Assembly (NCBI RefSeq): GCF_037392515.1
Contig: NC_090290.1
Location: forward strand, 32,881,753-32,945,752
Length of the DNA: 64,000 bases
Source: Haliotis asinina
Taxonomy: Eukaryota > Mollusca > Gastropoda > Lepetellida > Haliotidae
Reading direction: 5' to 3'
Part shown: positions 40,638 to 55,600 of the stretch, one piece after another
Position numbering within the stretch: the stretch's first letter is position 1
Layout of the letters: every line of letters starts with the position of its first letter
The notes under the pieces: model-generated
Databases searched by the model: none
Told to the model about the DNA's origin: nothing
The model's input: only the letters and a program-made list of their open reading frames with translations
Position numbers and translations under genes: made by a program

Positions 40638-43600
40638 TGAGTGAGTGAGTGAGTGAGTTTAGCTTTTAGCAATATTCCAGCGATATCATTGCGGGGGACA
40701 CCAGAAAATGGGCCTCACACATTGTACCCATGTGGGGAATAGAACCCGGGTCTTCGGCGTGACGAGTGAACGCTTTAACCACTAGGCTACCCCACCGCCC
40801 TATGTATGTATGTATGTATGTATGTATGTATGTATGTATGTATGTATGTATGTATGTATGTATGTATGTATAAGTCGTTGGAAAGGATACTGTATGTACT
40901 TACGTCATAAGCATTGCTTTTGTATATATTTATGTTCAGGTGAAGCAAACATACTTGCTGACGTTTCAAACGTCGAAAGGGCGCAGTGCCATACACTCGG
41001 TGAGGGTCATTCACATTGTATTGTATATAACTATGTAGTACCCTTATATGATGTTTAACGGTCATCTTGAATATATACGTCGTAAGTATGTATATATTTA
41101 TACACTCACTCTATGACCTAATCAATCAATAATTATTGTATTGATAATATGTATTTGACAGTAGCATTTGTAGCAGCAAGAACACAAGGCTTGAAACACG
41201 CGCCACAGGTTTTAATCATTTTCGTTTCATCGTTGTACAGTCGTTTACAATAACAGTATAGCGTTGAACAATTCATGCCGAGGTGTGGTGAGGTTCAAAA
41301 TCTACAATAAAACAAAGAATCTCTGTACTACAAATCATATCCAAAATATCAAAATTCATATGCAAATGTTAACAAACCTTATTTAACATAATTTTACTTA
41401 TTTAGGGCTTTAAACAACATTTCAAAAACATTTTATACATTTCATTTAGGCTTAGTCATGAAAATAACAGAAACATACAAATTTACAGTAAATTTCCCTT
41501 CAAATGACATATTTCATACCAGAAACATTTCTAAGACAATAATGGCAAATATTCATTACATTAAACATTCTTGAACGCAATTGAATAGGACATATGACAA
41601 AATTTTACTCACATCTTGTGTAGCCACATGGACTTAGTAACCTTTTCAAAATGGTGTGTCCTTCTTGACTGCAAGGTGATATGCACTCAGGTAGCCACCA
41701 GGGGCAGACTGACATGCAAATTAGGTCACCTGACTTACTGTTTATAAACATTGCCGTGTGCTTTTGTTATGTTTATGCAGGTAGTGCTTTGATCACTGTT
41801 ATTATTTGGAAATATGAATTTGAAAATGAAATATTTTGAATTTAATCTATTTTGTGATAATAAATGAAAACATAAATTTGTCAATAAATGAACTTAATGA
41901 GCATTTTTTCATAAAACTGAAAAATAATGATTTTTGCCTTTGCAGCATTTATGGCTAATTCTCATCTGTGTCGGCCCTTGAAGTACTGTCGTATATTTTG
42001 ATACAGTGTGTTAATACAATGCATTCATTTCCACAGTTCCTTCTGTTACGAGTTTGCCAATAAACCCTGACATCTACTGAAACCCATTTGCCGTTGTGGT
42101 ATATCCAAAACCACTCCGGTTACACAGGAATGGAGCGAATGACGGTGAGGGTGATATTGCTCTTCGCGCCGCACACACACCTACTATGTGAGTAATTCAG
42201 GAATATGTATCTAGGGGGCATTTCAGTCTAAGTAAACTTACCAGTGTTTTTCGTTACACTGAGTCTAACCAAGGAGACTATACATAGAAGGAGAGGAAAC
42301 TCCCCGAAAAGCCGCTGAACGTATGTCCCGGGTCGTTACGTAACCAGTGTAGCCAATATGGAGGCAGCTTAGTATTTAAGATTGAGTCCGGATTATTTTC
42401 ACCAGCTGATTAAATTCGCAGAATGTTGTGACAACTGAAATCCTACATGTAGAAGATAAGTTAACTATTTTGTCACTTCAGTTTAAGTCAAATTATCGGT
42501 ATTAGTGTCAGTATTAGGACAGCAGATTTGTAGTAAAGTTTCAAGTAAGTATTTTACAGCTCACTGGCTTCCATCCTCGATTTACCGCAAAGATCAGGGA
42601 TACTCTACAGCATCTATATAGGCTCCCTGCTACGATAGACTAAATTAAGTCGATAAAAACTTCTTTCACACATTCGTTTGATTTTTAGAAGGGAAACATG
42701 CCTTTAGTTGAAAGGTATTTGCAAGTAATTGTGATTGTTTTATAGCTTAAAAAATTGTTAGGGTGTATTTCAGGTGTGTGAAAAATGTGACATATCGCCG
42801 ATCTGCTCTGATCCGGCATTGAAATGCTATAAGCCGTTGTTTCAGTATTCCTAGTTATTACTTCAAAAACATCTTTCACATACACCTTTAATTCTTATGA
42901 GAGGAATACACTATCAGGCGAAAGCTTTTGCAAGTAATAGTGAAAATTTCATAATCTAAAACAATAGGGTGTATTTGAGGTGCGTGCAAATATGGCATAT
43001 CCGGTCTGATCTGATCCGCCATTGATGCTTGTGATGTTTGAAGGTTATAGTCCTATAACTTCTTTCTTTCTTGTTGATCTTATTTTTTGACCAAACTGGA
43101 AAGGTGTTTACAACGCTTTGTGGCAGTTTTACACTTTCTGTTTTGAGGGGGATGTGACAGTGTCAGTTTTGTTACATTTACGTTTTGTCAATGTCCATTC
43201 CATTCCCCACGTGCAACAAGATATCTGAATTAATTATCAATGTAAACAAAAATGTCTCAAAGTAGATTTTTTAAAAAGGACAGTTGATGTTAACACATGT
43301 GTTCTCGTGATACTTTTGCGTTTTTTAACATATTTTGGGAGAGAAGGCCGCGGTGTATAAATTATTCTTTCATTCATTGACATATGTACTTCTTTCTTAT
43401 ATTCTTTTTTTATTCCTTTCATTCATACACATAATTCTTGATCTTAATTCTTACTATAATTCATTGAGTCAGTCATTCATTCATACATTCATTCATTCAT
43501 GGTAAAATTTCGACTGATACAATAGACTGTTAAAGGTTACATGCAACCAAAAATTCAAACATAATTAAAACGCAATTATCACCTATTCATGACATATAAT

Positions 43601-46600
43601 ATACATTGCTGCTTGTAAAAAACCCCAAATAAACAACAAATAAACAAAAATTATATGCGTACAATCGCGATTCAAAAGTGCAATATTTTGTACCTAGGCT
43701 TAGTTCCCTCGAAACGAAGCCCTCGGGATACTAAACCCAGGCATGGCGGGTGGGCGTGTAACTACGACTTCTGATTGGCTGGTTAATTTGCTGATAGGCT
43801 GAGGGCTCATTGCGTGTACAGAAAGATGATCTGTTTGAAAAACTTCTTTTATTGTACTTGATGCGTCGTTTCAGTATGGATTAATATACCGTTGTCAAAC
43901 AAAGTCATACACACTAGAAGAAGTTGTTATCCATAAAGAATGTATATAGAGATGTTGGGTTTTGTAAGTACATGTTCTCTGAATATGCGTTCGATCATAT
44001 CAAAAATCATCCCACTACTGGAAACTGTCATTCGTCCAAGTACAAAGCAGGACTTGAAACTGACAAGAGTTTGCATCGGTTGAAGTCAAATCCATTTGAA
44101 TTAATGAGATTATTGTTTGTTTTCATCAAGTTAGAAAAATCAAATCTACTTTCTACTAGTAGTTAAATATGTAGTTGAATCATTACCAAAAGGAATTTAC
44201 ATGACACAACCTGTAACATAACCTAAGTGAGGTCGGGGTCGAAGTGAAAATACTGCGCGATAAATTTCCAATCTACTTGGTTTGTAACGTTCACTCACCA
44301 GTATGTAGACACTTGTCTATATACATCTTTATACTTGGTCTCATAATCCTAATTACTTTATAATCATACTTGTGTAGTATATACTTGTGAGTATATATAT
44401 ATATACTCACTTGGCTGCTGCTTAGGGTACACATCCGATGTGCCCTAACATCGTCACGCACAAGAAAGTCTGTGGTCAGCAGTAGACGATTTGCAGGAGA
44501 AACAAGTCAAGGTTCTTGGCCAGTCTGATCGCCGATAACCGTGTAGAACTCCATTCAGAGCTAGATGTGCAACTCCGAGACGGTCAAGGGTACGTAACTC
44601 TTCCAAACTTAGGACACCCACGTATGATGTGGTTGGGTTCGTGCGATCGAGAGGCAAAGGCTGATAAAGCAGCACAGCTCACGTCTCAAGACAGCCCAAA
44701 CCTGTTACAGCTAGAATTATCACATGCTCAGTCACCTCGGACTGTGCATGTGAGAAGAAACCATACGTGACCTGACATGAAAATCTTTTGAAAAATAACT
44801 TTTTTCATGTTGTTGTTGTTATTTTTGGTTGTTCTTTTTGATGCTTTTTAATGTGTCGGTAATACTTTCAAAAGAAGATTTTAAAATTTTTAAATGTTTT
44901 TGTTTGCTGTTTTTATCGTTCAAAGAGGCACATGCAACGAAACGGGCAAACTGGAAATGTCAGGTGGTTAAGTCTTTAAATTGTCGGTATTATCATATGC
45001 GTTTTAAATGATAGACAACAGGGTTCTTTGTTTCTAACTCTCGCATGTTTTGACCTGGGTCATTTATAGTGATTTGACCAACATGAGTAAACTAGATCTT
45101 GTATTTATATTTTGAAATCTCCCTAGAAAATCAGCTCGGGTCATAAACAAGAAACACGCTTTATGAAAACCTCTAATAGTTTATCCTTACCTGTGCATTC
45201 GCATATATCCGAAACTGCCTAAATATGATCCCGATCACAGTATTATCAACAGTACCTGATAACGTTCATAACATAACCTTAATATGTTACACAATTCTTA
45301 AATAACCGTCGTACAAAACGTCGAACTGTACATATTTTGAACAGTTGAACTGATATCAAATCATCACTGTTCATGTTGTGACAATGTCTCACATGTCAAA
45401 ACTATGGCATTTCTACGCGCACCTGTGGTGGTGTTCATCGCGACGTCTGGACAAAATCCACGTGCCAGGCACGTGCGACGCACGTGTTGCTTGTCACGCC
45501 ATGTCTTCATCGGGGCGGATATTTCAAATTAAAGTGGCTATATGTTGTGTCTATACTTAACCATTTATATATTTATCTTTCTGGAAATGCTCATAATTTT
45601 CCTGGAGTTGTTTTGTGAACCTAATGCAAACGCAGGTTGTGGTTCCTATGTACGTGTATTAATGGCGCACCACATGCAGCATAATGGCAGTATATATTTC
45701 GAATGATGAAAGAAGAGCCTATGTAATAAAACCAGCGTCCAATCATGTGACACAACTACATAATTAAACAATTACAGCAATTATGAGGATATTAACTATG
45801 AAAAATCAGAACGCGTGAAGCCTTGTCGCGGTGTGCCGTCAGCTCGAGGCTGTTGGGGAGACAATGGATAAAGCGTTCGTTCGTCACATCAAAGACCAGG
45901 GTTAAATTCGGTTTCCCACATGGGTAAAATGTGTGAAGATCAGGCTTTTCTGGTGTCCCCATCCGTGGTATTGCTGGAATATCGCTAAAAGCGACTTAAA
46001 ACTAAACTCACTCGGTGGCTCGGAATACAAATCTTTCACTTCCTTCGGGGGTAGGGTTATTTTCCCAAGTAAATACAGCTGACGCGTGCCGTGATGAAGG
46101 TTAACAGCTGTAAACATTTCAAGGTCAAGAAACGCGCTTAAAGTTTGTTCGGGATCTTTAGTTCCTTGTAAGCATCTTTTTGCATCTTTAATCCTGGTGT
46201 CAGTTGCCAAGTAATTGTGATTAAGTAGGGCATTAGTACAGCAAGATGCTGCGTTCAGTTTACGTGTGAAGTCGACTGTGACCGTGGGGTCGGCCAGGAG
46301 CGATCAAGCGGGTAATTTGGAGGACCTCGAACAGACGCAACATATTGAGCCTTCATGTCTTTTTCTGCTTTGGAATTTGAAACTGAATGACAGGACATGA
46401 CTAACGTGGCATATTATTTTGGCACCCGCCATGTTCGACCACATGCGTGAAATGTGACCTATTAATTGAGATGAAGCATCCAGTTATATGTACTTCTTTG
46501 AGAGGCATGTTTAGAAGTTGGTGAATCACATACGAAACATACTCTATGGATGAACAAGTTCTTTATTTAGATGATGCGACGTGTCGGTACATATTCTTGT

Positions 46601-49600
46601 ATCGTTGTCAAGCAAGTATATTTTTTGACAACGATGAGTTCAAAATTTCCATCGGCATTGCTTCAGCTTCGAGATCAAGTTTACACATTGCAAAAATATA
46701 TAATTACACAAAGTTACATTCACAAACAACTTTGCATGTACATATTTCAAAATCACTATATCATCTATATTAACAATTTAGAACACGGGCAATAGCAATA
46801 TTTGTAACTCTAAAATGGACTTTACAATACTACTTACAATCAGGGTGAACAGTGACGGCAGGTAAATGTATGTTTTTGTTGCTCATTGATAGATGAACTG
46901 TGAAAGCGTGTTCTTCTCCTTAAGAGAGCCCCAGTCTAAAATGGGGAATCCCCACAATGCATGCACGGCACGCGTCTCCCTGCAGCTCCTTCTCCCCCAA
47001 CATTAGAAATCATTCGTCTGCTGGAAGCCCGATACGTCTGCGCATGCGCTGTCTGAATCCCAGCAACCAAAAAGTACAGACGCGACACAAGGGGTGTACT
47101 CGACACATAGATTGAAACTATATGCATTCATTTTGTAAATAAACGTACTTTCATTACTTTTATACTTAACGAGTTAGTTGTACGTTACCGTAATTCTCTA
47201 GTGAAAAGTACAGGGGACGAATCGCTATCACGCAGTTTTCGCGTTGTGGGATTTTTTTCTGTTTTGTGTTGAAGTTGTTTAGAGATGGACATTGGCAAAG
47301 TGAACGTATGTGAGTACAGAATCTGCCGTGTAGTCATGTTAGTTTGAATGAATGTCGATAGTTAGGAGTCACGGTCGTCCTACCCTGCACTACGTCTCTG
47401 CAACCCTTGACGGACCTGTCGAGTGTAGACTAAATCGTGCGTTGAATAATGGCGTAGCCTAAGCTAAGGACCGTTCATAGTTTATGGATACATGGGGTGG
47501 TGAGGATTTTATGTTGGCGAGTGGGGGTAGGGTGGGTGTCAACAATTTTGTACACATGTCCTGGAGGTGGGTTCATTTACGTGGGAACCAGGGGAAGTCA
47601 CTCACCTTGCACATCCCTTTCAGGGGTTGGGGTGTCATACACATTGTACATGCAACTCCATGAACAAGTCAGTCATCGTCAGTCAGTCAGTCATAACATT
47701 GCTAAAAACGGCGTAAAACTAAATTTCCTCACACTCACTGAATGGAGACACATAGTTACTGACAGCCGCCGTATCGCGGGAATGACCGAAAGATGAAATA
47801 TGATTCAGCTCAGGGCTCCCAGTGTCGATCTTAATCATGGAATGTTGACGGTGTTCATTTGATGGTGAGATACTGTTTCACCCACAAGTAGCCATGACCT
47901 TCTGTGAGAAGGTGGCAACTGCATATAATTGCAACACCAAAGAAGTGCTAAATAAACCACGTAAAAAGTCGTCACAATATTTTTAACATCAGCAATGAAT
48001 TTGCTACACGCTGTTCCACCTTCAACGTATACATGAGCTTCTGCGGTGATATTTTTTTAATGACAAACACGTGTTGAAGTTATTTATGGTTCTGCAATAT
48101 AACCTAATATTATGTCAGATGTGTTTGTTTTGATATGCTCCCTCGGGACTCGGTACACGAGATGCACTCGCATCCAGATGAGTCGCCACGTGCCAAGGGG
48201 TATGCATTTACAAGAGGGGCCTTGCAGGGGATGGAACAACATCGTTGAGTGAATTCATCTTATCTAACGACAGGGAGCTGCGGGTTAAATTCTAATCATT
48301 CAACTGGCAGATAATGTACAATGTCTGCTTGACAACTACATTTGTTCGCAGTGAGTGAGTTTAGTTTTACGCCGCAGTCAGCAATATTCAAGCTATAAGC
48401 CGGCGGTTTGTAAATAATCGAGTCTGGACCAGACAATCCAGTGATCAACAACATGAGCATCGATGTGCGCAATTGGGAACCGATGACATGTGTCAACCAA
48501 GTCAGCGAGCCTGACCACCCGATCCCGTTTGTCGCCTCTTACGACAAGCATAATCGCCTTTTATGGCAAGCATGGGTTGCTGAAACATTTGTGAGTGAGT
48601 GAGTCTAGTTTTATGCCGTACTCAGCAATATTCCAGCTATATGGCGGCGTCTGTAAATAATCGAGTCTGGACCAGACAATCCAGTGATCAACAACATGAG
48701 CATCGATGTGCGCAATTGGGAACCGATGACATGTGTCAACCAAGTCAGCGAGGCAGACCACACGATCCGGTTAGTCACCTCTTACGAGGAGGCGAGGAAA
48801 TATGATCCTGGAATTCACACACCTGAATGGGACACGATACCAAATGCTTTTGCAACAGAACATACAGATTGATGTCTATGAAACTCCAATCTATTAGGTG
48901 GATTTGTGTCCTCATTATTACCCCGGATAATAATCCGCCAATGAGGCGCTAGAAGGTTATAGTCATATGGCCTATCCCACTGGGTACCCGACTTTCTGCT
49001 GGGTGAACAGAGGCGTTTTTTAAACAAACTCATTTGCAACAGTTACCAAATGTGTAAACATATACGTGAACCATCAAACAACAAAGAAAATGTATACACT
49101 TAATTAACAACTGATGTCTCCAGCATGAAAGGAGGAGATCCATGCAACCCCTATGCTGCTGATGTGTTTTGAGACAGGAAAGGCAGGCGGTGGTCGTCCA
49201 CATACAGCATACATCTCTAGGACATCTTGTATGGACTACGCTCTCCAAATACTCTCAAAGATTCCAGAAAAAGTCTTGACTCATTGCCTAAATACTTGCA
49301 ACTAGCACACCACCTCTACTGAATCTCAACCTAAACAATCTGTTACAATTACAATATTGGTTCACAATCAATAATTCTGCCCTATAGCATTGCCAAGTTA
49401 TAGGATTCTTTGAGTGATACTTTAAAGTTGGAGAGTCAGATGAGGACTTTATGGATGAACTTTATAATAAGGTGCACGTGGTGAGACGTTTTGATAGAGA
49501 TTCATGTGTCGTTGTCAAGCAGATTCTTGTTTCATTGTCATACCTTCTCGACAACGATACAAGAATCTGTATCGAAAAGTCACACCACCTGAATATAAGT

Positions 49601-52600
49601 TCTTCATCCATAAAGTTTGCGTTTATTTGATAAAATACTCGTGGCTCTGAAGGAATGAGTAGGCGTGACTTGAGGCAGCTAGGGTTATTATCGTGCACCT
49701 GGGTTATTATTACATATTTGTAACATTGCCATCGTTGATCACTAGAGGGTTCCAGATGGGTTGACCCCCACACCATTACGAGTGAACCACTGAATACACA
49801 CATTAATGTTGAAAAAAAGCATCAGCGTAATGTCCTCATATTCCTGATATCCATAAACACGCTGGTGGACATCACTCCCGCCGTCCAGATGAAACTTAGC
49901 TGGCTTGAAGTCTGCTAACCTTCATGCAGTCCTGTACGCTGAACGTCAGATGCAATCTTGACCATGTGCAGTTTGCAGGGGGCGTACAGTCGGATGTGGG
50001 CACATAACTTTGATAGAAACAAAGCATTCCTTTACGATGAAAAGGAGTCCCAGTGCACGTGAGAAGGAAACTTCTTGAGCTTGTGCAAATCTTGACTTAG
50101 CGGTAAGTATTGCATAAATGGCCCGTCGGTTAAATACTGCGAGTCATGGACTGTAAGATAGACTAATCAGGACGTTGTGGCCAGAGTCTGACAAAGTCCT
50201 TGCATTGATACTGTTTTTGATCCAGGGTGCTGTGAACTGTGTAAATTGCTGTCTTAAACCGCTGTGCGGATGAACAAGACAGGTGTGGTTATCTCTCTGT
50301 CCACATCTCCCTGTGAGTGAACGTCCACAACGCTGTCATTAACCTGTGTTGTGTCCACTTGGTATTAGGTTTTGTACGACTCTGGTTCCCCACCACATTT
50401 CAAGCCGCTCGTTTCAGATAGGTTGGGTATAACGTTAGCGAGGTTCAAGCTTTATATGATCAAAATACTTGAACGATTTACCCTACGTTTGCACTGTATC
50501 AATTCCAAGTGTACATGTGTGAAGAACACCATATACATCTGATTTTATTCATACTATGGACCCAATTTCAACTGACAAGATTGGCAGCATCTGCCATTTG
50601 GGGCGTCACTTCACCTGTGCTAGATAAGACAAATGAAAGTCAAGGTACTGCTTGGAACATCCCATAAACTGTTTATAAAACACTTCCGCTTGAAACTCTT
50701 TCACCAGATCTGAATGTGTGGACATTTTCGACATGTAGTCGGTGACCACCTATTGTGATGTCATAATCCAAACCGAACCTCTGTTGAACTGAAGTCTGTT
50801 GGGCTTGCACAGCTTACGACGTTTTTAGGTGCGTGCGTGCGTGCGTGCATGTGTGCGTGCGTGCGTGCGTGATCGATGTAGACTGGCCATTAAACGCCCC
50901 AACTCTAACCACGTCTTCGTTGTTCTATAGACTATAACAATATTCTCGACACCACCGTGACATAACTCGTGAAGATCTGGTTTAGAAAATATTTTCAGTA
51001 TCCCATCCTTGCCGTAAGGCGACTTACGAGATCGGGTGGTCAGGCTCGTTCACCTGGTTGACACATGTCATCGTATCACAACTGCGTAGATTGATTACTG
51101 TTAGTTAATCACTGAAGTGTCTGGTCCAGAGCGCATATAGCTGGAATATTTTCTACTATACCACCAAGATCTGCACCCGATGTTTATATAAATCGAGAAC
51201 ATTAACGGGCTCCGTGAATATTGCTTCCTTGGCGGGTGCCAATGGAACATGAGAAAAACTCTGTGTGACCATTTTCAGTACGAATACACGATTTTGACTT
51301 GCAGTACATGTCAAGTAAAACTGATAGAATGGGCTGTGGATATTGTGACACAATAATATTGAATGAGTCACAGATGTGAATGTTGGATGCTGCCGAACTC
51401 TTTTGAAAAGACTATGAAAAGGAATAGAATCTCCCTCCAGACGACTTGGATAAATACTTGCTGATCATTCCCTGTAACGTAAAGATATTGTCAATAGTAT
51501 AATATTTCTTTCGAAATCCAGCTTGATTTTCAAACATCATGTTTTCGTCCTCTGACCAAGCTTGGAGTCTCTTATTGAGAATTTTAGTGAACACTTTTCC
51601 TGTGATAGAAATGAAAGATATCCCACGATAACTGTTGATGTCAGTCGATGAGCCTTTTTTGTACAGAATGCACATAATCGCCTCACAATGTGTCTGTTTG
51701 AGATATTCTAACTGATGTATTGTCCAATAGGCTAAATTAGAACATACTTGAATGAGGTGGACTCGGGTGCCCTGTTTACGGGCATATGATCTTAAGCTCT
51801 GAGCAGTATATGTGCATTGTTAGACGTGGCACTAGTCACATATACTACATATAACCCACCATATAACCTGCCATCAACAATACTGTGCATTCACGGTGAA
51901 CGTTTGAAATAGTTTAGCTACAGCTTTGCTTTTCGCACTGAAGTGGGCTGTTAGTTACTGCCCGGAATGTAGTCCCATCACAGCACATTGTACCAGCTCC
52001 ATAGTTGTGTGTGTGTCATCAGGTTCCAAAACAGTTTTCTCTGTAGAAAATTCTACCATAACTTCAGTAAACTTCAGCTTAATCAAAGCCATACAGAGGT
52101 ACATAATCACGTTATATACCTCTGATTTTCCAACACAGTATGTTTTTCTCTTAAATCTACATATACTTTCATTCACCCTTAAGTTTTGCCATTGTAATTA
52201 ATAGACACAACAGCAGTGATTAATAGACACAACAGCAGTAATTAATAGACGCTACAGCAGCATACTTTACATACAAACATTTTATAGACAAGAAAATACA
52301 AACCCTCAAAATCAAATCTGAATTCGAAATTTCGGTAATCACATCCATGAAGTTTCTTCTTGTGGCTTTTAGTATATAGAAACTAAGTTCTGCATTTACA
52401 CTCGGTGTCTCATGTCAAAATATTGATTACAGAACACACTCGTTTCTTGTTTACTGGGTTCCGCCCTATTGTGCACAGTGCGATGACAGTCCAGATTTTT
52501 TAGACTGCCATTTAACTGGGTGCATACATATTTATCGGTATGACCTGATAAGTCATTAAGCACTTGTATATTGTACAGTGTGGTCTGTCGTAAAGCGAGC

Positions 52601-55600
52601 TCTGACAAACGGAAACCTGGAAATCGAGGAGATCTCAAAACGAGGCTCCGCCGCTAGAAAAGTATGACGGTTTCTTACGGAGCTGATATTACATCAGCCT
52701 CACTGGTCAGAACTATGCCGAAAAAGCGCAAAAAACACATAGCAGGTTTAACCAGTGAGCGAGATACATTGTGAATCATTTTACGACTTCACCAAACAGG
52801 GACAGTCTGTGATTCCATAATCAAGGTATGCTGCCTGAACCTCGACATAAAGTATAGAAAGACGGTGCTATTACAGTTTAAAATTAAAATTCATTTGTAA
52901 ATACCATTTACTCATGAAACGAGGAATTGGAATTCAATTTAACCAGAGTTGGTTGTGGTGTCTGTTTTCACTTTCACTCGAGAAAATTCGGATCGTCTGA
53001 AAAGTAGGTCATTGTCTGAATAGGTTAATGAGACTCACGTTTCGGTATGTCACTGCCAAACGCTTAGGCTCCAGATTCCTTGGAATAAGTATAGCGGATA
53101 ACAGAGTTACAATATATATCGATATATGTTATTGCCAGTACACAGCCCTACCGTCCAGAGTCGCTAACATTGTATAACCATGCATTATTTAAATACATGT
53201 GTGTATACTGTCTGCCACAGTCACGTGTTTTATGTACAATGTTGCAATCTATCATAGCAACAGAAGGGAAGGCAGCATTCATTACAGCAGTTGAGATCAG
53301 CTGACGGACATTAGTAACTGTGGTCAGTGTATATTAATACAGGGTATAACGGCACGTGTGCTTTAGACGTAATATAACTTAACATTTCAGGCTTGCAGAC
53401 TCCCGCCTGCCCGACCGTCCGGGGCGGTCTGTTTTGTGATCGAGCTATCAATTTTAAATAAATTCACAACGGATGGTCTTGGACCAATCTGACTTTTGAC
53501 TTCAATGACTAGAGCCTTGATTGAAACAGAATTGAAAACATAAAGCAGTTTCCATCCTCTTGTTTACCTTCGTTTTATTTCTCTTAATCCAGAAAATTAT
53601 GGACTGGCACCTTTCCAGTTTTCTGGCTGAAATTTTGGAGAGTCTACACCACTGTTAGCAAATGAACAGATACAAGCGGTGCCCGTTCATGCTATCGACA
53701 CAGTTTCATGCGCGGTGGGCAAGCACCATTTACTGTGGGTTCACCAGATTGCGGGTAATATGTGGAGTTACATGACTGATTAGATGTTTGATCGACAACG
53801 GTGACTGTCGAATGATACTGGTCAATACAAATGTTAGTATGATGGTGACGTTGTAAGCGGATGCTCCTCGTGATATGTCGCAATAATGAGTGCTAGTTCA
53901 GTTAAATATATCAGCTGCTTTAACGACTAGATATCTATAGCAAAACTACAAAAGTCCATAATATTTGCCTTATTGAATGCCCACAGCCAACCCGAGCAAA
54001 GATCAACAACTTGAAAAGTAGCATTTAAATCAAATTTAACTTACTCATGGGTGGGTGGTTCCCCATTCCCCACTAACGATGTCCACCATGGAACCTTCAA
54101 CTACTGATATCGTCATAACCTAAAAGCCTGTCAAATGTTGGATGTCTGTAATAACTAGTAGAACCGGGTCAGCTACATCTACAGTTATGTAGATGGTTTA
54201 ATTTGTTTTGGTTTTTTTTCATGAACACTGCATTCAAACATCATGTCACGTGCATAAAGCTGTATTATTCTGCGTTATCTTCGTGCGACATGACAATGAA
54301 CCGAGTCTGGAGTAGACAGAAGGTAAAACATCAGTCATCGGAGCATGTGATGAACCACGTCATCTAGCCTGGCGTTGGGTGTGGGAGGTGTGTGTGTGGG
54401 ACTGCGTATATGAAGTTAACACACAACTTCTGCACTCTGTAAACATGAATATCATAATAGAAGTATGTACAAGACATGTGGACAGATAGATGAAATATAC
54501 TAAGAGGTGAATACACACATCGTGCTACTGAGTGTGTTAGTATTCTTATTAATCTTATGAACAAAGGCACCGATACCACTATTTGCATCTATATATTCCG
54601 TATTTCAACAACGTAATTCAAACCATGAAAGTTTAGCATACTTGTGTCGGGTGTGCGAAAGCTCTGACTATTTATGGCACTTAGAATATATGGACTATTT
54701 GACCATATAAGTACTTCTTTGGGTTGAGAAAAACACGTTAGTTGAAGGTGTTTGTATTAAAACGAACATATTGTACATTTATCTCGTTTGTTAGTGCATT
54801 GTCTCCGTATGCATGAGTGACCACTTAGTTCATGGGTAAATTATTGTCATTTGCTTATATTTACGACACATTGGTGGACTGATACACGATACACGCTCTC
54901 CGTTTCAGCTGGCGCGAAATGGTATCCCTAGCAGACGAAGACCTATGTAAAGATTGTTCCATAATAGCAAAGTAGAGGGGGTGATAGGTTGACTATATTT
55001 ATTTTCGTGTACAAAGTATCTTAATTGTCGATGTAATTTCTTAAATATATAGATAGCAAATTTTATTTGGTAATTTACATCTATTTTACACAAGCACTTC
55101 TCCTCTTTTAGTGAGTTTGGGTTATTCCGAAAGGACGTGCACCCCCGTCTCCGTAATAGACTATGCCGCCCGGGGTACTAGTGCTGTCTGAAAGTTGTCG
55201 GCTGCCACTGTACCTCTTCAGTTGTTGCATTTGTTTTGTTGTTGACTATTGAATTTATCCCCTGTTGAATCATGGTAAGTAAAGTTTTTTTTCACTTATG
55301 TACACTATTGGTATTTCTACTTATTATAGTGTGTAGTTTTCATTCAGTGTCTTTCGCATTTTCTGAAGAATTCGTGAATATGTGTAGGGCCTGTGCATCG
55401 TTCGTAAAGCATGCCAGCGTGAAAGTTATCTGTGATCAAATGCGGTAAGCTCTTCACTTGGATCGGTTTTCTCCAAGAACTTGCTATATATAGTGCAGCA
55501 TGCGTCGAAACGTATCAAATTTCTGCTTCCGTAAACCTTGGCAGAAATATCCCCGTGTGCTATCTGTACTGTGATTTTAGCCAGAAAGTTCGAAGGTTTT